Shown piece after piece: positions 34,201-45,509 of a stretch of DNA of 64,000 bases. Source of the stretch: Mesorhabditis belari (lineage: Eukaryota; Nematoda; Chromadorea; Rhabditida; Rhabditidae); contig CAUEEP010000926.1 of the NCBI GenBank assembly GCA_958450365.1, forward strand, positions 1,784,501 to 1,848,500, read 5' to 3'. Positions within the stretch are counted from its first letter, which is position 1. Each line of letters starts with the position of its first letter. The notes under the pieces were generated by a model. The model was not told where the DNA came from. It searched no databases and was given only the letters and a program-made list of their open reading frames with translations. The position numbers were made by a program, and so were the translations under genes.

Positions 34201-35058
34201 ACCGTATTTTCTCTAATAGTAGCGAGCCGAGTTGATGACTATTTTACGGTTTCTAAGTTTTCGCAGAAGTTAAACACTCAAATCCCCCACAAGATCTCAT
34301 CGTCAGCTACATTTTCCGATCCCACATCGATAGGTTCTGATAAGCGGTTCTCGAGATTTCGAGCAATTTAGGCGGCGCTCTGGGTGCACTACGATTAGAG
34401 AAAATACGGTATTATGAAAGTTAAAATTAACTACAAAACCTTTAAATATCGAATTTTCTTCTCACAACCCCTCTTATCCCGTAGATGACTTTATTTTTCC
34501 TTTTTTCTCATCAGATTGTTACAATTGAGGCAGTTACGCACTTTCCATAGCAATCCCCAATCTTCTAGCCATTCGTCCAAAGTCAACGTCAGATTTTGCG
34601 GCAATTTTTGAGCCATTCTTTCAAATAGATTAAACACTTAAATCTATCTATTTACTGCAACGAAACCCGTCATAAATAAATAAAGTAAGTAAGTAAAGTA
34701 AAGTAAAGAAAAAACATCAAAAGAAACCCGGTAAAAATCGCGTGAAAATCAATTTACTTAAATGCAAATTGATGTAATTATGGAAATTTAGAAGCACTCA
34801 TAGCACTAAGCTCTTTTCAGATACCCAAAACGATATTCTTTGTTTCGGCCGGTGATCCGAAAAGGATTCGCTGGTAAAGAAGCTTTACCGTTAGATGTGA
34901 GTTAATGAATGAAAAAAAAACACGTACAGGAATGTACAGGAATGCCGGCGAAGGATGATCGCCAAACGGTCACGAATCCCGCCAGTCGATGTGCATCTCG
35001 ACACCGACTTTGCGCCAGTCTATCGTTTTGGGAGACGCCCGGTGATCACGTTTTGTAG
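22276..35058 (+). CDS. nmr-1: NMDA-type ionotropic glutamate receptor subunit, NR1 class
   Basis: This is the obligatory NR1-type subunit of the NMDA receptor cation channel in the neuronal plasma membrane. The ATG opens a signal peptide ([17 protein letters not shown]). Exons: 22276-22404, 23270-23367, 23410-23518, 24149-24247, 24293-24385, 24747-24833, 24908-25008, 25110-25216, 25698-25716, 27095-27162, 27251-27362, 27401-27518, 27605-27696, 27855-27972, 28937-29044, 29106-29250, 30271-30359, 30409-30549, 30591-30714, 31251-31399, 31443-31511, 31550-31638, 32421-32489, 32629-32732, 32801-32887, 33002-33110, 34038-34106, 34821-34873, 34940-35058. All phases agree and total 957 codons plus stop, close to NR1 length. 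Landmarks are an N-terminal domain, S1 ([24 protein letters not shown]), M1, the pore loop [10 protein letters not shown] with the pore asparagine, the M3 motif [10 protein letters not shown]2 ([15 protein letters not shown]) and M4. The 19-nt exon at 25698 and the last exon are the least certain. Introns contain a U1 gene, a SINE, MITEs and a GC-rich array. Confidence 0.93.
22425..22791 (-). mobile_element. tRNA-derived SINE in nmr-1 intron 1
   Basis: On the minus strand it begins with a tRNA-like head: A box GTGGCTGACTGGTTAAGTG and B box GGGTTCGAACCCC. A body of about 290 bp and a T-run end follow. It is flanked by the direct repeat CATTAT. It is inserted 20 bp after the donor of nmr-1 exon 1 and nearly identical to the copy at 56.8 kb, so both are recent. 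Confidence 0.85.
22949..23041. repeat. Two hairpins in nmr-1 intron 1
   Basis: GACTTAGTGCC is inverted across GGCTAGCGGCTAGC. Next to it GGGTTTGGGCTGAACCCCC is inverted across a T-run. Confidence 0.7.
23694..23734 (+). promoter_or_regulatory. U1 upstream block (probable PSE), copy 7
   Basis: Same block with small changes (GTAATCGCTTTCGATCTGGC), at the same distance from the U1 start, inside the nmr-1 intron. Confidence 0.7.
23770..23933 (+). ncRNA. U1 snRNA gene, copy 7, inside an nmr-1 intron
   Basis: An intact U1 identical in its functional parts to copy 5. It lies in the third nmr-1 intron (23519-24148) in the same direction as nmr-1. The upstream block is present with slight changes (GTAATCGCTTTCGATCTGGC). 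The sequence after it (about 24025-24070) resembles what lies upstream of the minus-strand copies, so the duplicated segment was rearranged here. Confidence 0.92.
24430..24699 (+). mobile_element. pogo-type MITE, monomer, in an nmr-1 intron
   Basis: Monomer in the intron between nmr-1 exons 24293-24385 and 24747-24833, ending about 50 bp before the latter. Confidence 0.85.
25450..25625. repeat. Short hairpin repeats around GGGCAGCTACG in an nmr-1 intron
   Basis: GTAGCTGCCCCAAACGGCCA is followed by its partial inverse GGTTGGGCAGCTACGCAG; the unit recurs at about 25530 and 25570-25620. Confidence 0.6.
26472..26994 (+). mobile_element. mariner-type MITE in an nmr-1 intron
   Basis: Inverted ends TATTGGGTTGGGGAGAATGA + GTCGGCGCCGAA and the inverse at the other side, bounded by TA. 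About 520 bp; no transposase reading frame seen. Confidence 0.75.
28222..28800. repeat. Foldback element in an nmr-1 intron
   Basis: A segment containing ATTTGCTTTCCGTTTCT near 28290 recurs inverted near 28720; another direct copy lies at 28050. It belongs to the same family as the 2.6-3.2 kb foldback. Confidence 0.6.
29281..29812. repeat. GC-rich 41-bp tandem array in an nmr-1 intron
   Basis: About 13 copies of a 41-bp unit built on GACCCGCTGACCCGGCCC and CGACCCGGCTGTTTTCCCGG. It is far richer in GC than anything around it. It lies between exons 29106-29250 and 30271-30359. Confidence 0.9.
31093..31125 (+). pseudogene. tRNA-like A-box fragment in an nmr-1 intron
   Basis: CTCGATAGCCTAGTGGATAG matches a tRNA D-arm/A box; the downstream AGGTTCAGATGG is a poor B box. 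Likely a SINE remnant. Confidence 0.3.
31925..32010 (+). pseudogene. tRNA-like sequence in an nmr-1 intron
   Basis: GGTGTAGGGAATAGTGCGCC (A-box-like) and GGTTCGACTCCAC (good B box) at tRNA spacing. No proper acceptor; probably a SINE head. Confidence 0.4.
32073..32285 (+). mobile_element. Second MITE family, two partial left ends
   Basis: A bare left end (ACCGTATTTTCTCTAATAGT) at 32073 is followed by a longer left fragment from 32178. Neither has a right end. In an nmr-1 intron. Confidence 0.6.
33269..33995. repeat. Large foldback element in an nmr-1 intron
   Basis: Nearly the whole stretch is an imperfect palindrome: arms of about 220 bp (33269-33492 and 33782-33995) share ACACTTGACA-type and TCAAAAACTTTCC segments. 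It lies after the M4 exon. Confidence 0.75.
34200..34411 (+). mobile_element. Second MITE family, in an nmr-1 intron
   Basis: Both ends present (TACCGTATTTTCTCTAATAG and inverse). Oriented opposite to the 1.6 kb copy. It lies between the last two cytoplasmic-tail introns of nmr-1. Confidence 0.8.
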
Positions 35059-35149
35059 TCGATGTCGAGTAAGTGAATTCATGATCGAAGTGATCATCGT
35101 ACGCTAACTTTTCAGAAATTTATTCAATCTGTATTCTTTTGATGTCATT

Positions 35150-35266
35150 GTCATTTACGTGATGTCATTATCATCTACGTGATGTCATTGTCATTTACGT
35201 GATGTCATTGTCATTTACATGATGTCATTGTCATCTACGTGATGTCATTGTCATTATCATTGACCA
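35150..35266. repeat. 20-bp minisatellite after nmr-1
   Basis: Five to six copies of GATGTCATTGTCATTTACGT just downstream of the nmr-1 stop. Confidence 0.85.
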
Positions 35267-35694
35267 AATCATGCAAAATGGATAGATCTATGAAAAGTAT
35301 AGTCAAAAGTACGTTGTACACGAATGAGCTTTTGGGGAAATAATATGGAATCTGGAATCCGGAATCCGGAATCCTCGGATCGGACTTTTACTCCAGTTAT
35401 CTTTTACGAGTCAGGGTAAAATTCGATTCTTAATCTTTTCCGATTCGATAAGAGCTTCCGATGACTAAGAAATCTAACAGAAATCAACGTTTAGAACCTT
35501 GTCGAAACAGAAGTCCACCAAGAAGCCGGCGCAATGTCCGTCTGTCTTTGCGTTCTCCTTTCTCTTGTTTTCCTTTGGCCTTGTGCTCCACTTCCTTGTT
35601 TTCTCGCAATCTGTGCTGATTTCACACATTTTTGCCCATTCTGTGCACACGAAATCGCGAAATTTCGCCGTGGTCGCTCAACTCGGGTCTTTAT

Positions 35695-35850
35695 TTGAAA
35701 TCGAATCAATTTTTGGTGTACTTTGTGACGCACTTAACCTTCTCTAAAAGTTGAGTATGCCAGAAGGAATGTGTTTCGATTTTTGCTGTACTTTGTGATG
35801 CGCTTAACCTTCTCTAAAAATTGAGTACGCCAGAAGGGATGTGTTTCCAT
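35695..35850. repeat. Tandem duplication of about 75 bp
   Basis: TGTACTTTGTGACGCACTTA through GCCAGAAGGAATGTGTTTC appears twice, between nmr-1 and the neprilysin gene. The 35.06-36.2 kb gap holds no other feature. Confidence 0.75.
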
Positions 35851-36196
35851 TTTTAAAGCGCAAATTTCAACTAAATTATTTCAACTTTCAACTAAATCTG
35901 TCCATTTCAAAGGCGCTTTTGCTTTTTATAAACTTTTATATGGTTTTCTTTTATACAAATCTTTTTCATAAAGCATAAATAAGTTACCGTATTTCCTTTT
36001 TGTTGCTAGAAAACATTTCCAATCACAGTAAACGGTGAAGAAAACAAAGCTCAGTGGAATTTCAAAATTTGTATCAAACAGAGACAAAGAGATCCCGTAA
36101 CAGTCAGCACAATGATTGGTGGGTTGAATGGAGAAAAGGATGGAGAAAATGATGAAGAAAAAGATTAAATTCGTATTATATAAAGTGAAAAAAAAA

Positions 36197-39100
36197 TCAC
36201 CAAACCACACACCGCTTTGGTGGATTCATTTTGGCGTCAGGAGGGCAGCTGAAAGCATGCGAGAACTCGGGCTGATTCTGGAAAAAAAAAGATGTATTAA
36301 TGATTGAATAGATTTACATTTATTCACACGAATAATATGATACAATGTTTTCCATTCTATTATAGATAACCCAACATTCTATTATAGATATTATAGAAAC
36401 TATTATTTAGATAACCAGTTGGACGTCCGCAGCCGCACGGTTATTCGACCTAGAGGTACTGAGGGCACCTAGCACAAATCTGATTACAGATTTGGATTCC
36501 TCACCCCCGAAAACCCCTGAGTACAAATTTTCAGCTTTCTAGCTCACTTCGTTGTAATTTTACGTTAACGTCATTTGTATTATCGCGTAGGCGTGACGAA
36601 CGGACGTTTTATTTTTGTATATAGTAGATGGCTTTCTATGTTATGTATACAAAAGTAAAAGCTTTTCGAAAACTGTCGTTCTTGAGCTCTCAAGGGACCT
36701 AGAACTTCTATAAGCTTTTCTATAAGCTTTTAAGGACAATTTGAAGTTTTTTGAACGTTTTAAATACTAAGTAAGTAAGTAAGTAAGTAAGTATCATTTT
36801 TGCGTACCTGCAGGACAACATTCACTCGGAACATCCCCGGCGCGTGTGGATCCGTCAAAATCAGCCGAACTGTTGCCTCTGGGGTCATCTTGTTACACCA
36901 TGTCTAAAATAAAGAACTATTACAAAAGTAATCTTTTTCCCAGACCTAGGGTTAGGCCAGAAGCCAGGTCTTGCCCAGAGTAAGACCTGAATTCTGGTGG
37001 TGCCTTTGCCAGACCAGCAGTAAAGCCAGACCAGAAGCCAGATGATGGCCGCTGGCTGAAGCCAGCCAGATCAGACTCTGGACTTTGTCTGGTACACTAC
37101 CATAACAAGAGCTGGACACGCCGATCCTTTTATGGGGGCTGGAGGACATGGTCGGCACCGGGATTCGAACCCGCGACCGCTCACCGGCTGAAGGCTTTTC
37201 CAATGAGCTACACCGACGTATCCCATTGCCGCCAAGATAGAGCTTTATGCATTATTTAAGGTTACAGTTTTTGACAAAAATGACATAGTTTAGAAGTTTC
37301 GAAGGCTTCAATCTCACCTGTGCATATCCAATGAAGAACATTTGATCATTTGTGTACTTTTCGAGCCCCGGGATCGTTGCCTCAGCCCCATTCTTCTCCA
37401 GATATCTTTTGTAGGCCTTGAAAAGAATGGATTTATATTATTTATCTTAAATCATTCTTATACTTGACTCTTATTTCTCTTAAAAGCTTCTTAATAGCTT
37501 CTCACCTTGTACGCTTGTTTGACTCCTCCATTGTCGGCGATATTCTCTCCTTGGGTGAGCTTTCCGTTCAAATGGAGACCACTCGTCCCAGGCACAATTT
37601 GAGCTGCGTACTAAATTCGAGAATATTCTGCTTATTGATTTTGAGCTTGATCTTGAGCTTGAATCTTGATTTGAACTTAGATTCTCATCTTATAAATTTC
37701 ACAAACTTGATCAATGATGCACTGTGTTCGTTCCTCGAATTTCTCCCGTGTTGCCCCGTCCCACCAATTCTTCAAATTACCGTCCTTGTCGAATTGAGAT
37801 CCTGAAGATTCTTTTCATTCTTTTCATTCTTTAAAGGTTGATTAAAGGTGTTTAAAGGTGTTTAAAGGTGTTTAAAGGTGTTGCTGGAGGAACTGCTGCA
37901 CTTGAGCGAAGATCAAAGTGAGCAAGAGGAAGAATTTGAGATTAACAACTTATTTTTATTGTGCTTGTGCTTGTGCTTTTTATTTTGTTTTTGAATTTAT
38001 CTGCAATTAAAACTCAATCGATCTAGACTGTGCTGAGGTGTCTGATAAGTGACGATCTTGTTTTTCTCAAGTGACAATCTTGTCATTCTCAAGTGACAAT
38101 CTTGTTTTTCTCCAAGCCTTGCAGCGCCTCCAAAAATTAGTAAACCCATCAAATCACTCTAGCCGGGTGATTTTTATTTTTTTTATAATAAAATCAGCGA
38201 TATTAAAATCAAAAAGCAGTTGGTTCCCGTCAAAAAGATTTTTTATGGTCACCCGGCCGCGATTAATACTCCCTTTAAAGATATTTAAAAGATATTTAAA
38301 GATATTTAAAGATAAAGATATTTTAAAGATTTAAAATGCAATTTAGCATTGTGAGGTGTCGGTGATTCTTTTCTAAAACTTGCCCACCTTGATCATCGAA
38401 TCCATGAGTGATCTCATGTCCAATCACGGCTCCGATTCCTCCATAGTTTAACGATCTGAAGATTTTAGGTTTTAGGAATTGTAGCTTCAAAAATTACTTG
38501 GGAAATTCAGCATCAAAGAATGGAGCTTGAAGGATACCGGCTGGGAACACTGTAAAGGAATACTGATTTAGAAAGACGGGGATTTTCATAAACTTTTTGA
38601 TTTCTATTTTAATTTTTAATACACTTTTTTGATTTCTTTTCACTTGGGAATGCAAAAAAAAAGAATTATTTCACATAAACAGAGCAGAAATTGCATTTAA
38701 AACCCACTTTGATCAGAAGAAAACGACAAAAACCCCAGGCTTTACCCAGGCTACTTGTCGCTTTTGCAGTTTGCAAGTTTGCCAGTCGCAGAAGCGTTAA
38801 ATGTCAATGTCAACTTTATAAGTTAAAGTATTCAAAAGTTAAAGTATTTTTTTTTGAAAAGAAACTCACTGATCGCATTTTTAATCGACGAGTAGAAAGC
38901 GTTGACAACGGCCGCGTTCGTGCTGAACTCGTCGCGTTTCACCGGCTCCAAGAGGCTAAACGTGTACATGATTACTGTAGACTACTGTAGATTACTGTAG
39001 ATTACTGTCTAGAGATAATATCTGATCCAAGCCCCACTCACCGATTGTAGGCGAAATTGATTCCCCATCGAATGCTCTTCTCAACCATTTGCGAGTAGGT

Positions 39101-42100
39101 ATCCGTGTCCTCGACGTTGAGCTAAAAATTTAGGGTTTATCTATAAGAAATTATAAGAATTATCTTCTAGTTACAGTATTTTTTTTTGAGTTTTTTATAA
39201 TATCTTTTAAGAATTTACATCTCTGAACCAATTGTCGAGCTCCTCGTCATCCAAAATGAAATCTGGGTAACCGATGAGACGAAGCATTGCTGACGCTTTC
39301 TCTTGAGCCACCTAAATTTTGGTTTTTAAAGGAATAGATATTTTTAGTCTTTTAGACTTTTAGATACCTTATTTTCTTAAAATTCTAATTTTTTATAAAC
39401 CTTTTTCGTCCCCTGATCCATCCAATCGTTCTGAACGAGCATCGCCGAGAAAGCCTCTTGCAAATCGTCGATCATATCCATCGTCGTTTTCTTGGCCTCC
39501 TTGATTAGTTATTATTAGTTATTATTAGTTATTATATTATATATATACCGTAAATACTGTAATTAGACCCCAGCCCCATAATGACGCTGCTGAGTGCTGC
39601 GTAGCCTAGCTTTGAACGAGGTTTTTCTCGGCACTGGTTTATGCTACAATGCGCGCTTAGGTATCAAAAAATAGCCCTGAATTTCAGCTATTTTTTCATA
39701 CCAAAGACGCATTTTTTGAAAGTACGGGCGCTTTGAAAAAAATGAATTACTAAAAAACTTTTGCGACTACGCGACTGTACGAGGGCGGTGGGCGACTATT
39801 ACAGTATTTACGATAGTTATAATAGTTATACTATAGATATTTTGATAGCAAAGCTAGTCGGATATAGCTATCATAGCAAATCAAAATCGAATCTCAAAAT
39901 GAAACCTTGTTGAAGAAATTCCGAACATACAACGAGCCGGCAGCGTAGGCCATTCTGAAATTTGGGTTTACCTTGAATTTCAACTCATTTAAAGCACCAA
40001 CACTATTGAAAGCCTATTAATAGACAGATCTAATATTCAAATTCAAAACGATCAAGAACGAATTACCGTATTTTCTCTAATAGTAGTGCACCCCGGCGAG
40101 CCGAGTTGGTGACTATTTGACGGCTTCCAAAGTTTTCCCAGAAGCTCAACACTCAAATCCTCCACTAGATCTCATCGTCAGCTACATTTTCCGACATCGA
40201 TAGGTTCTGATAAGTGGTTCTCGAGATTTCGAGGAATTTAGGCGACGCTCAGGGTGCACTACTATTAGAGAAAATACGGTATTTGAGAGAATACGGCGGC
40301 CGGTATTACGGTACTTGTCGTGGGATACCGTACTTGCGTCTAGACGTTGGGCACTGTACGTGAAACTTTCTTTAGTTTTGTAGTGAGTCTTGTAGCATAC
40401 CGGATTCTCTCTAATAGTAGTGTACCCCGGCGAGCCGAGTTGGTGACTATTTGACGGTTTCCAAGCTTTTGCAGAAGCTCAACACTCAAATCCTCCACTA
40501 GATCTCATCGTCAGCGACATTTTTCCAATACCCCACATCAATAGGTTCTGATAAGCGGTTCTCGAGATTTCGAGTAATTTAGGCGACGCTCAGGGTGCAC
40601 TACTATTAGAGGAAATACGGTATATATTTTTATGCCCATGGGAACACTTTTTTTGATTCAGTTCCGGTTCTGAGGCGATTTTTGCGCCGCTCAGTTCAGT
40701 TCAATTTCCAGATCCCGGTTCTGATTTCAGCTAATTGTAATATTGTAATTAAGTAAAGTAGGGAATGCCGAAGAAAGATTTCCGGAAAGAACATTAAACC
40801 CTTGACCTTCCCAGAAATCTTTCTTTTACCATTTCGGGCAGGATGCTAACCATTGAGCTATTCGGTATCTTCTTGACGGAGAAGAAAAAGGAAATATAAG
40901 GGGGAAGAGAAAGGAAGAAAGAGAAGAAAGTTTAACCAAAATCGAGCCGATTCTCGTATCTATGATACCTGTTTGTCGTAGCCGATGAGCAATCTTTCCA
41001 TCTTGGCGATTTCGATTTCTTTCCGATGAGATCACGAACGAAATCCTGAAATGTTTTTTGGTAGTAGATCAAAAACTTGTTTTGAGTTTTCAGGAGAAGA
41101 TTTCCAAGACTTTAACGATCCAAACTTACTTGATAGATATCCTCGTATCGCTTTCCAATTTGCATACTCCAAGCCGACGTGTACCTAAACGTTTCTCTAT
41201 ATAAATCTTTAGTTTGATTAATTTTATCGAAATTTCCCCCATTCCTACCGATAGATGATGTAATTGGTGATGATTTTTGGATCCGTTTCTTTCAAAAGTT
41301 CGGTGAGACGACGCAAATAGTTGACTTCAGTAATCACTATCTGAAAAATGATTTGATTAACATTTTTAAACGCTATTCAGTTAAACGTTCAGCTTTTCAA
41401 AGTAATTTCAAATTTCAAACTCACCTCAGGATTTCCCTTCAAATAATTGTGAGTAGAGAAAGGCATCACCGAGAGAAAATAACGATCCCAGTCAACCTAA
41501 AGAAATAAATCCAATTATCTTACTTTAATTATACAATTTATATCACGATAATTACGGTAAAATAAAATAAGTTTACTGTTAGATTACCGTAACCAACTGA
41601 TCGTCGATTTTTCACCCCCAGAATTGGCCTAACTACAGTACACATGAGTGTTACTACCGAACATTATGAGTACTCATAGATGTACACATGTGTACTCCTA
41701 GATGTACTCATGTGTACTCATAGATGTACTCATGTGTACTCATAGATGTACTCATGTGTACTCCTAGATGTACTCATGTGTATTCATAGATGTACACATG
41801 TGTACTCAGAGATGTACTCATATGTACTCAGAGATGTACTCATGTGTACTCATAGATGTACTCATGTGTACTCCTAGATGTACTCATGTGTACTCATAGA
41901 TGTACACATGTGTACTCATAGATGTACTCATGTGTACTCATAGTGTTCGGTCTTATGCTCTATTTCAAATTGATTCTAAACCTCAATTCTTAAACCTTTT
42001 CACTTACAATCGGCATATACTTGGAGAGCTCAGAAAGTCGTGAGAGAAAATAGAGTTCCGTGAAATTTCGCCTATCCTCCTCTGGGACGGTGATCTTAGC

Positions 42101-45100
42101 GAATTTGCGCTCGAATTCAAACATTTCATCGATATCTTTCTGGAAATTCGCTATTTTAAAGAGCTGTATTTCCATTATAAGATGATAATAATATGTGATT
42201 CATTCTACTTTTCTTAAATACCGAAATTTGCTCTTCATTTGGCACAAGTCCCGCGTCCTCAGTGATCAGTTTCACTTTCAATTTCATGTATTTCAAATAA
42301 GCGGACACCTGAAAAGAACTTAAATTTAGAGAAATTGAAAGAAGATTGAAAGAAAGATCAAAAATCAAATCAAATTTCTATTTGCTTACCTGTTTAGCGT
42401 ACTTTTTAATGTCCATATAGTAGGATCGTGATCCTGAACCCAATCCCAAACCGCCTTGATCGAACTGTAAATTTAAATCGAATATTTTACTCGAATTAGA
42501 ACAGCTTCAATAGAAGAAAATTTAAGAGGAGAATTGAAAAATAGAAGAGCATCGATCTTTTAAAGTACGGTAATGCAGATTGAGTGTCTGAATATCTGAA
42601 TATCCTACAGAACCCAATATCGTACCTCAAATATCATACAAGGGTACTTAAGCTACAGCATGATACCCTCAGCACCTCTATTGCAGCTACAATACCCTCA
42701 CTATTAATCGCTAGACATAGGAAAATTCCATCCCGAACCAAATTCCACCTTTATTTTCCACCTTTATTTTCGCAGCCGTTTCTTGGCCAATTGCTCTGAA
42801 ATTTTGTCTACAGATAGAAATCGAGATTTTCATATTGTAAACAAAATTTCAGAGCAATCGGTCAAGAGGTGGCTGAGAAAACGAAGGTGGAATTAGGTTC
42901 GGGATGGAATTTCCTCATGTCTAGTACCCAGCACTTTGATAACATCAACGCAATACACAAGTATCGCACAGACACTAGGCATACTGTAGTTATTATAGTC
43001 TTTTATTTGTTATAACTTATTAGTTCACTAACCGACAAAAGCCTTCTTGAGACGTTTTTCGTGTCCGTTGACGCGTAAATGTCCACGAAGACATCGATGC
43101 CTCGAGTCTGAACAAAGAGAAATAAAAGATCATAAAGAGAAATTAGAAGTTTACTATAGAAATAAAGATCTAGTTTTTATCTAAAGTTAAAAGCAGTAAT
43201 AAGTCAAACCTGAGCAACATTTATAAGTAAAGTGGTCAAATCGAAATCCTCGCGTTCCCATAGTGATCCATGAACCATTGGCCAGTAGCCGAGTGACTAA
43301 AGAGATCAATTTAAATTTTGTTCCCTATCTCTCTAAATTTGGTTCCCTATAGTTTTTTGTTCGGCAATATAGGCTAAAAACAAGTTAAAAAAAAAAAACT
43401 GAATATCATTTCTTCTAGCTTTCCATACTCGAATCGAATCGACGAGTTCTTTTGTTCCTTTCTCTTCAATTGTTTCTTCATCCATGCAAGCTGTGTAGAA
43501 TTTCTTCAGCGTATTGATTGATTTAGCCGTGTGCCTTGTCGGTGCTTCGTAGAGGTCTAAAAGGTTGGAAAATAAGTGAGATATAAGTATAAATATAATA
43601 ATTATTTACTAGACTTAAAATACTTCCTCCAGGTGTACCACTTTTAGACGACCGCTTTTAGATCTCAATTTTAGATTTGTTTGATCGGTTTTAGATCTTT
43701 GTTTGATCGGTTTTGGCCGTTTTTTTGAAATGTCCCTTTATAAATGAATAATTAGCCGATCAATGTGTGGTTTTTTTAAAATAAAAAACATTAACTATTA
43801 CATTTAGCTCTTTTTACGCAAATTTAAATCCGTTTTGAAGCAAATCCGAACAAGAATTCTTGTTTTTTTTCCTAAAATCTTTGCAACGAACATAGAATGA
43901 AATCGGAAGAAACAATTTCTCGGAAAATTTGTCTATCTGTGATTCTTTCTTGAGGTATCTATTTATCTTTTGGATGTGTTTTGAGTGGTGTCCCGGGTAA
44001 TTATTGTGATTTTGTTTTGTCGCTATTCAACTGAATAAAGCACATATATATATAAATTATATCTAAGTTTTAATTCTCTATCTTTTATCTTTTAACATCA
44101 AAATCGCTTTCTATGCTAAAAAGTGCTCAAATTGGAACTTTAAAAAAGCGGACAAGAAAAAAGTTTCATCATTTTTAAGCTTCACTCCAAAGCTTCCCTC
44201 CAAAGCTTCACTCCAAAGCTCCCAAGCTTCACCCAAAGCTCCCTCCAAAGCCACTCCAAGCCCAAAGTCACCCAAAGCTTCACTCCAAAGCTTCACCCAA
44301 AGCTTCACCCAAAGCTCACTCAAAGCTTCACTCCAAAGCTTCACTCCAAAGCTTCACTCCAAAGCTTCACTCCAAAGCTTCACTCCAAAGCTTCACTCCA
44401 AAGCTTCACTCCAAAGCTTCACTCCAAAGCTTCACTCCAAAGCTTCACTCCAAAGCTTCACCCCAAAGCTTCACCCAAAGCTTCACTCCAAAGCTTCACT
44501 CCAAAGCTTCACTTCACACCTTTAAAAAAATCAATTAACGGGAGCTTTTCAGAATTTCTTAAAGCCCAATTTGTAAATAAATAATAAAACGTTCTGATAA
44601 AAGAAACCATAGATCGATTGGTTCATTATTCATTTCAAAAATTAAAAGTTTAAAAAAAGCGGACAAGCCTTTCCGACAAAACCCAATAAAAGTTCTGTTG
44701 AATGTTCTGTTTTCAGGTCTTTAAGTGAGTCTCCGTTGCTGAATCATTGTTCGCTAAATTTTGCTCATTATTCGAACATTGCAAACCTTTCATCTGTGCC
44801 TGCACTTTCTCTCGTAGTTCGGTGAAATGCGAGTAAGCGGTGAGATCATCAGGGATCTCGTTGGCTGCAACCCAGCCACCGCATGCGAACTCGAAAAAGT
44901 TCTCGCACGGATCCACCTAGGTATTTGCATTTGTTTACTAAATTTCAATATCTATTTAAATATTTATTTCAATATTTATTTCAATATTTATTTAAATATC
45001 TATCTAAATATCTAATCTAAATATCTATTTAAATATCTAATCTAAATATCTATCTAAATATCTATGTAAATATTTATTTCAATATCTATTTAAATATCTA

Positions 45101-45509
45101 TCTAAATATCTATGTAAATATCTAATCTAAATATGTATCTAAATATGTATCTAAATATCCATTCAAATATCTATTTCAATATCTGTGTAAATATCTAATC
45201 TAAATATCTATCTAAATATCATATTCTATGTCAAACCGATTCATTTAGTGCCACTCGGAGTAGCTTGGACGCCTTGGCGAAGCCGGTCGACTTTGCGGGT
45301 TTTGCCGCGTCTGGCACCAGGTTCAGATCTCTGGAAAGGATCAATTAGCTTTACAGCACGTAAATCATCACTGTATATATCTAAATATCTTTTCAGCTTT
45401 ATGGTAATTTACTTAATAGCTTAATAGAAATGAATCACCTGCTTAATGGACCTATTCGTGGGCCGGCGAGCGAAACTGGTAACAACAGAAGAGCCACCCA
45501 AGCTTTCAT
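36197..45509 (-). CDS. Secreted neprilysin-like M13 zinc metallopeptidase
   Basis: This is a peptidase-family M13 ectoenzyme that cleaves small peptides. The ATG at 45509 starts a hydrophobic leader ([16 protein letters not shown]). With no later membrane anchor seen, the product looks secreted, unlike the usual type II membrane neprilysins. Exons: 45439-45509, 45237-45330, 44787-44916, 43429-43556, 43210-43296, 43033-43107, 42390-42464, 42222-42308, 42008-42139, 41425-41496, 41249-41340, 41130-41184, 40969-41045, 39906-39954, 39401-39499, 39219-39311, 39042-39121, 38870-38955, 38498-38549, 38388-38455, 37707-37801, 37506-37610, 37318-37416, 36808-36903, 36197-36277. All phases agree: 725 codons plus stop, typical M13 length. 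Landmarks are [15 protein letters not shown] near the N-terminus, [11 protein letters not shown], the zinc site [13 protein letters not shown], the third-ligand motif ENIADNGG, and the C-terminal CVVW that ends M13 enzymes. Several introns hold minisatellites or MITEs. Confidence 0.94.
37140..37216 (-). pseudogene. tRNA-like sequence (SINE head) in a neprilysin intron
   Basis: GTCGGTGTAGCTCATTGG opens a seven-pair acceptor that closes with TGCCGAC. The B box is GGGTTCGAATCCC. The anticodon arm is not normal (no U before the triplet), so it is not a working tRNA. Confidence 0.6.
39546..39815 (+). mobile_element. pogo-type MITE, monomer, in a neprilysin intron
   Basis: Monomer with right end ATTTACGATA (one change), in the intron between exons 39906-39954 and 39401-39499. 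Confidence 0.85.
40064..40281 (+). mobile_element. Second MITE family, in a neprilysin intron
   Basis: Complete, TA-bounded. It sits in the same intron as the next copy, about 115 bp away, in the same orientation. Confidence 0.8.
40398..40622 (+). mobile_element. Second MITE family, in a neprilysin intron
   Basis: Near-complete; left end slightly mutated (TACCGGATTCTCTCTAATAG). Confidence 0.8.
40745..40868 (-). repeat. tRNA-like head with hairpin, neprilysin intron
   Basis: The minus strand has a D-arm-like GAATAGCTCAATGGTTAGCA and a hairpin formed by GAAAGATTTCCGG and CCAGAAATCTTTC. Looks like a tRNA-derived repeat. Confidence 0.4.
41660..41945. repeat. 20-bp minisatellite in a neprilysin intron
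   Basis: About 13 copies of TGTACTCATAGATGTACTCA with few variants. Confidence 0.85.
42717..42910. repeat. Foldback element in a neprilysin intron
   Basis: Inverted arms of about 70-80 bp: AAATTCCATCCCGAACC and TTGCTCTGAAATTTTG at the left recur inverted at the right. Related to the hairpins at 16.03-16.2 kb. Confidence 0.7.
44174..44517. repeat. 12-bp minisatellite in a neprilysin intron
   Basis: About 28 copies of AAGCTTCACTCC, degenerate at the left and uniform in the middle. Confidence 0.88.
44936..45228. repeat. AT-rich tandem repeat in a neprilysin intron
   Basis: AATATCTATTT / AATATCTATCTA units fill most of the intron between exons 45237-45330 and 44787-44916. Confidence 0.8.
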
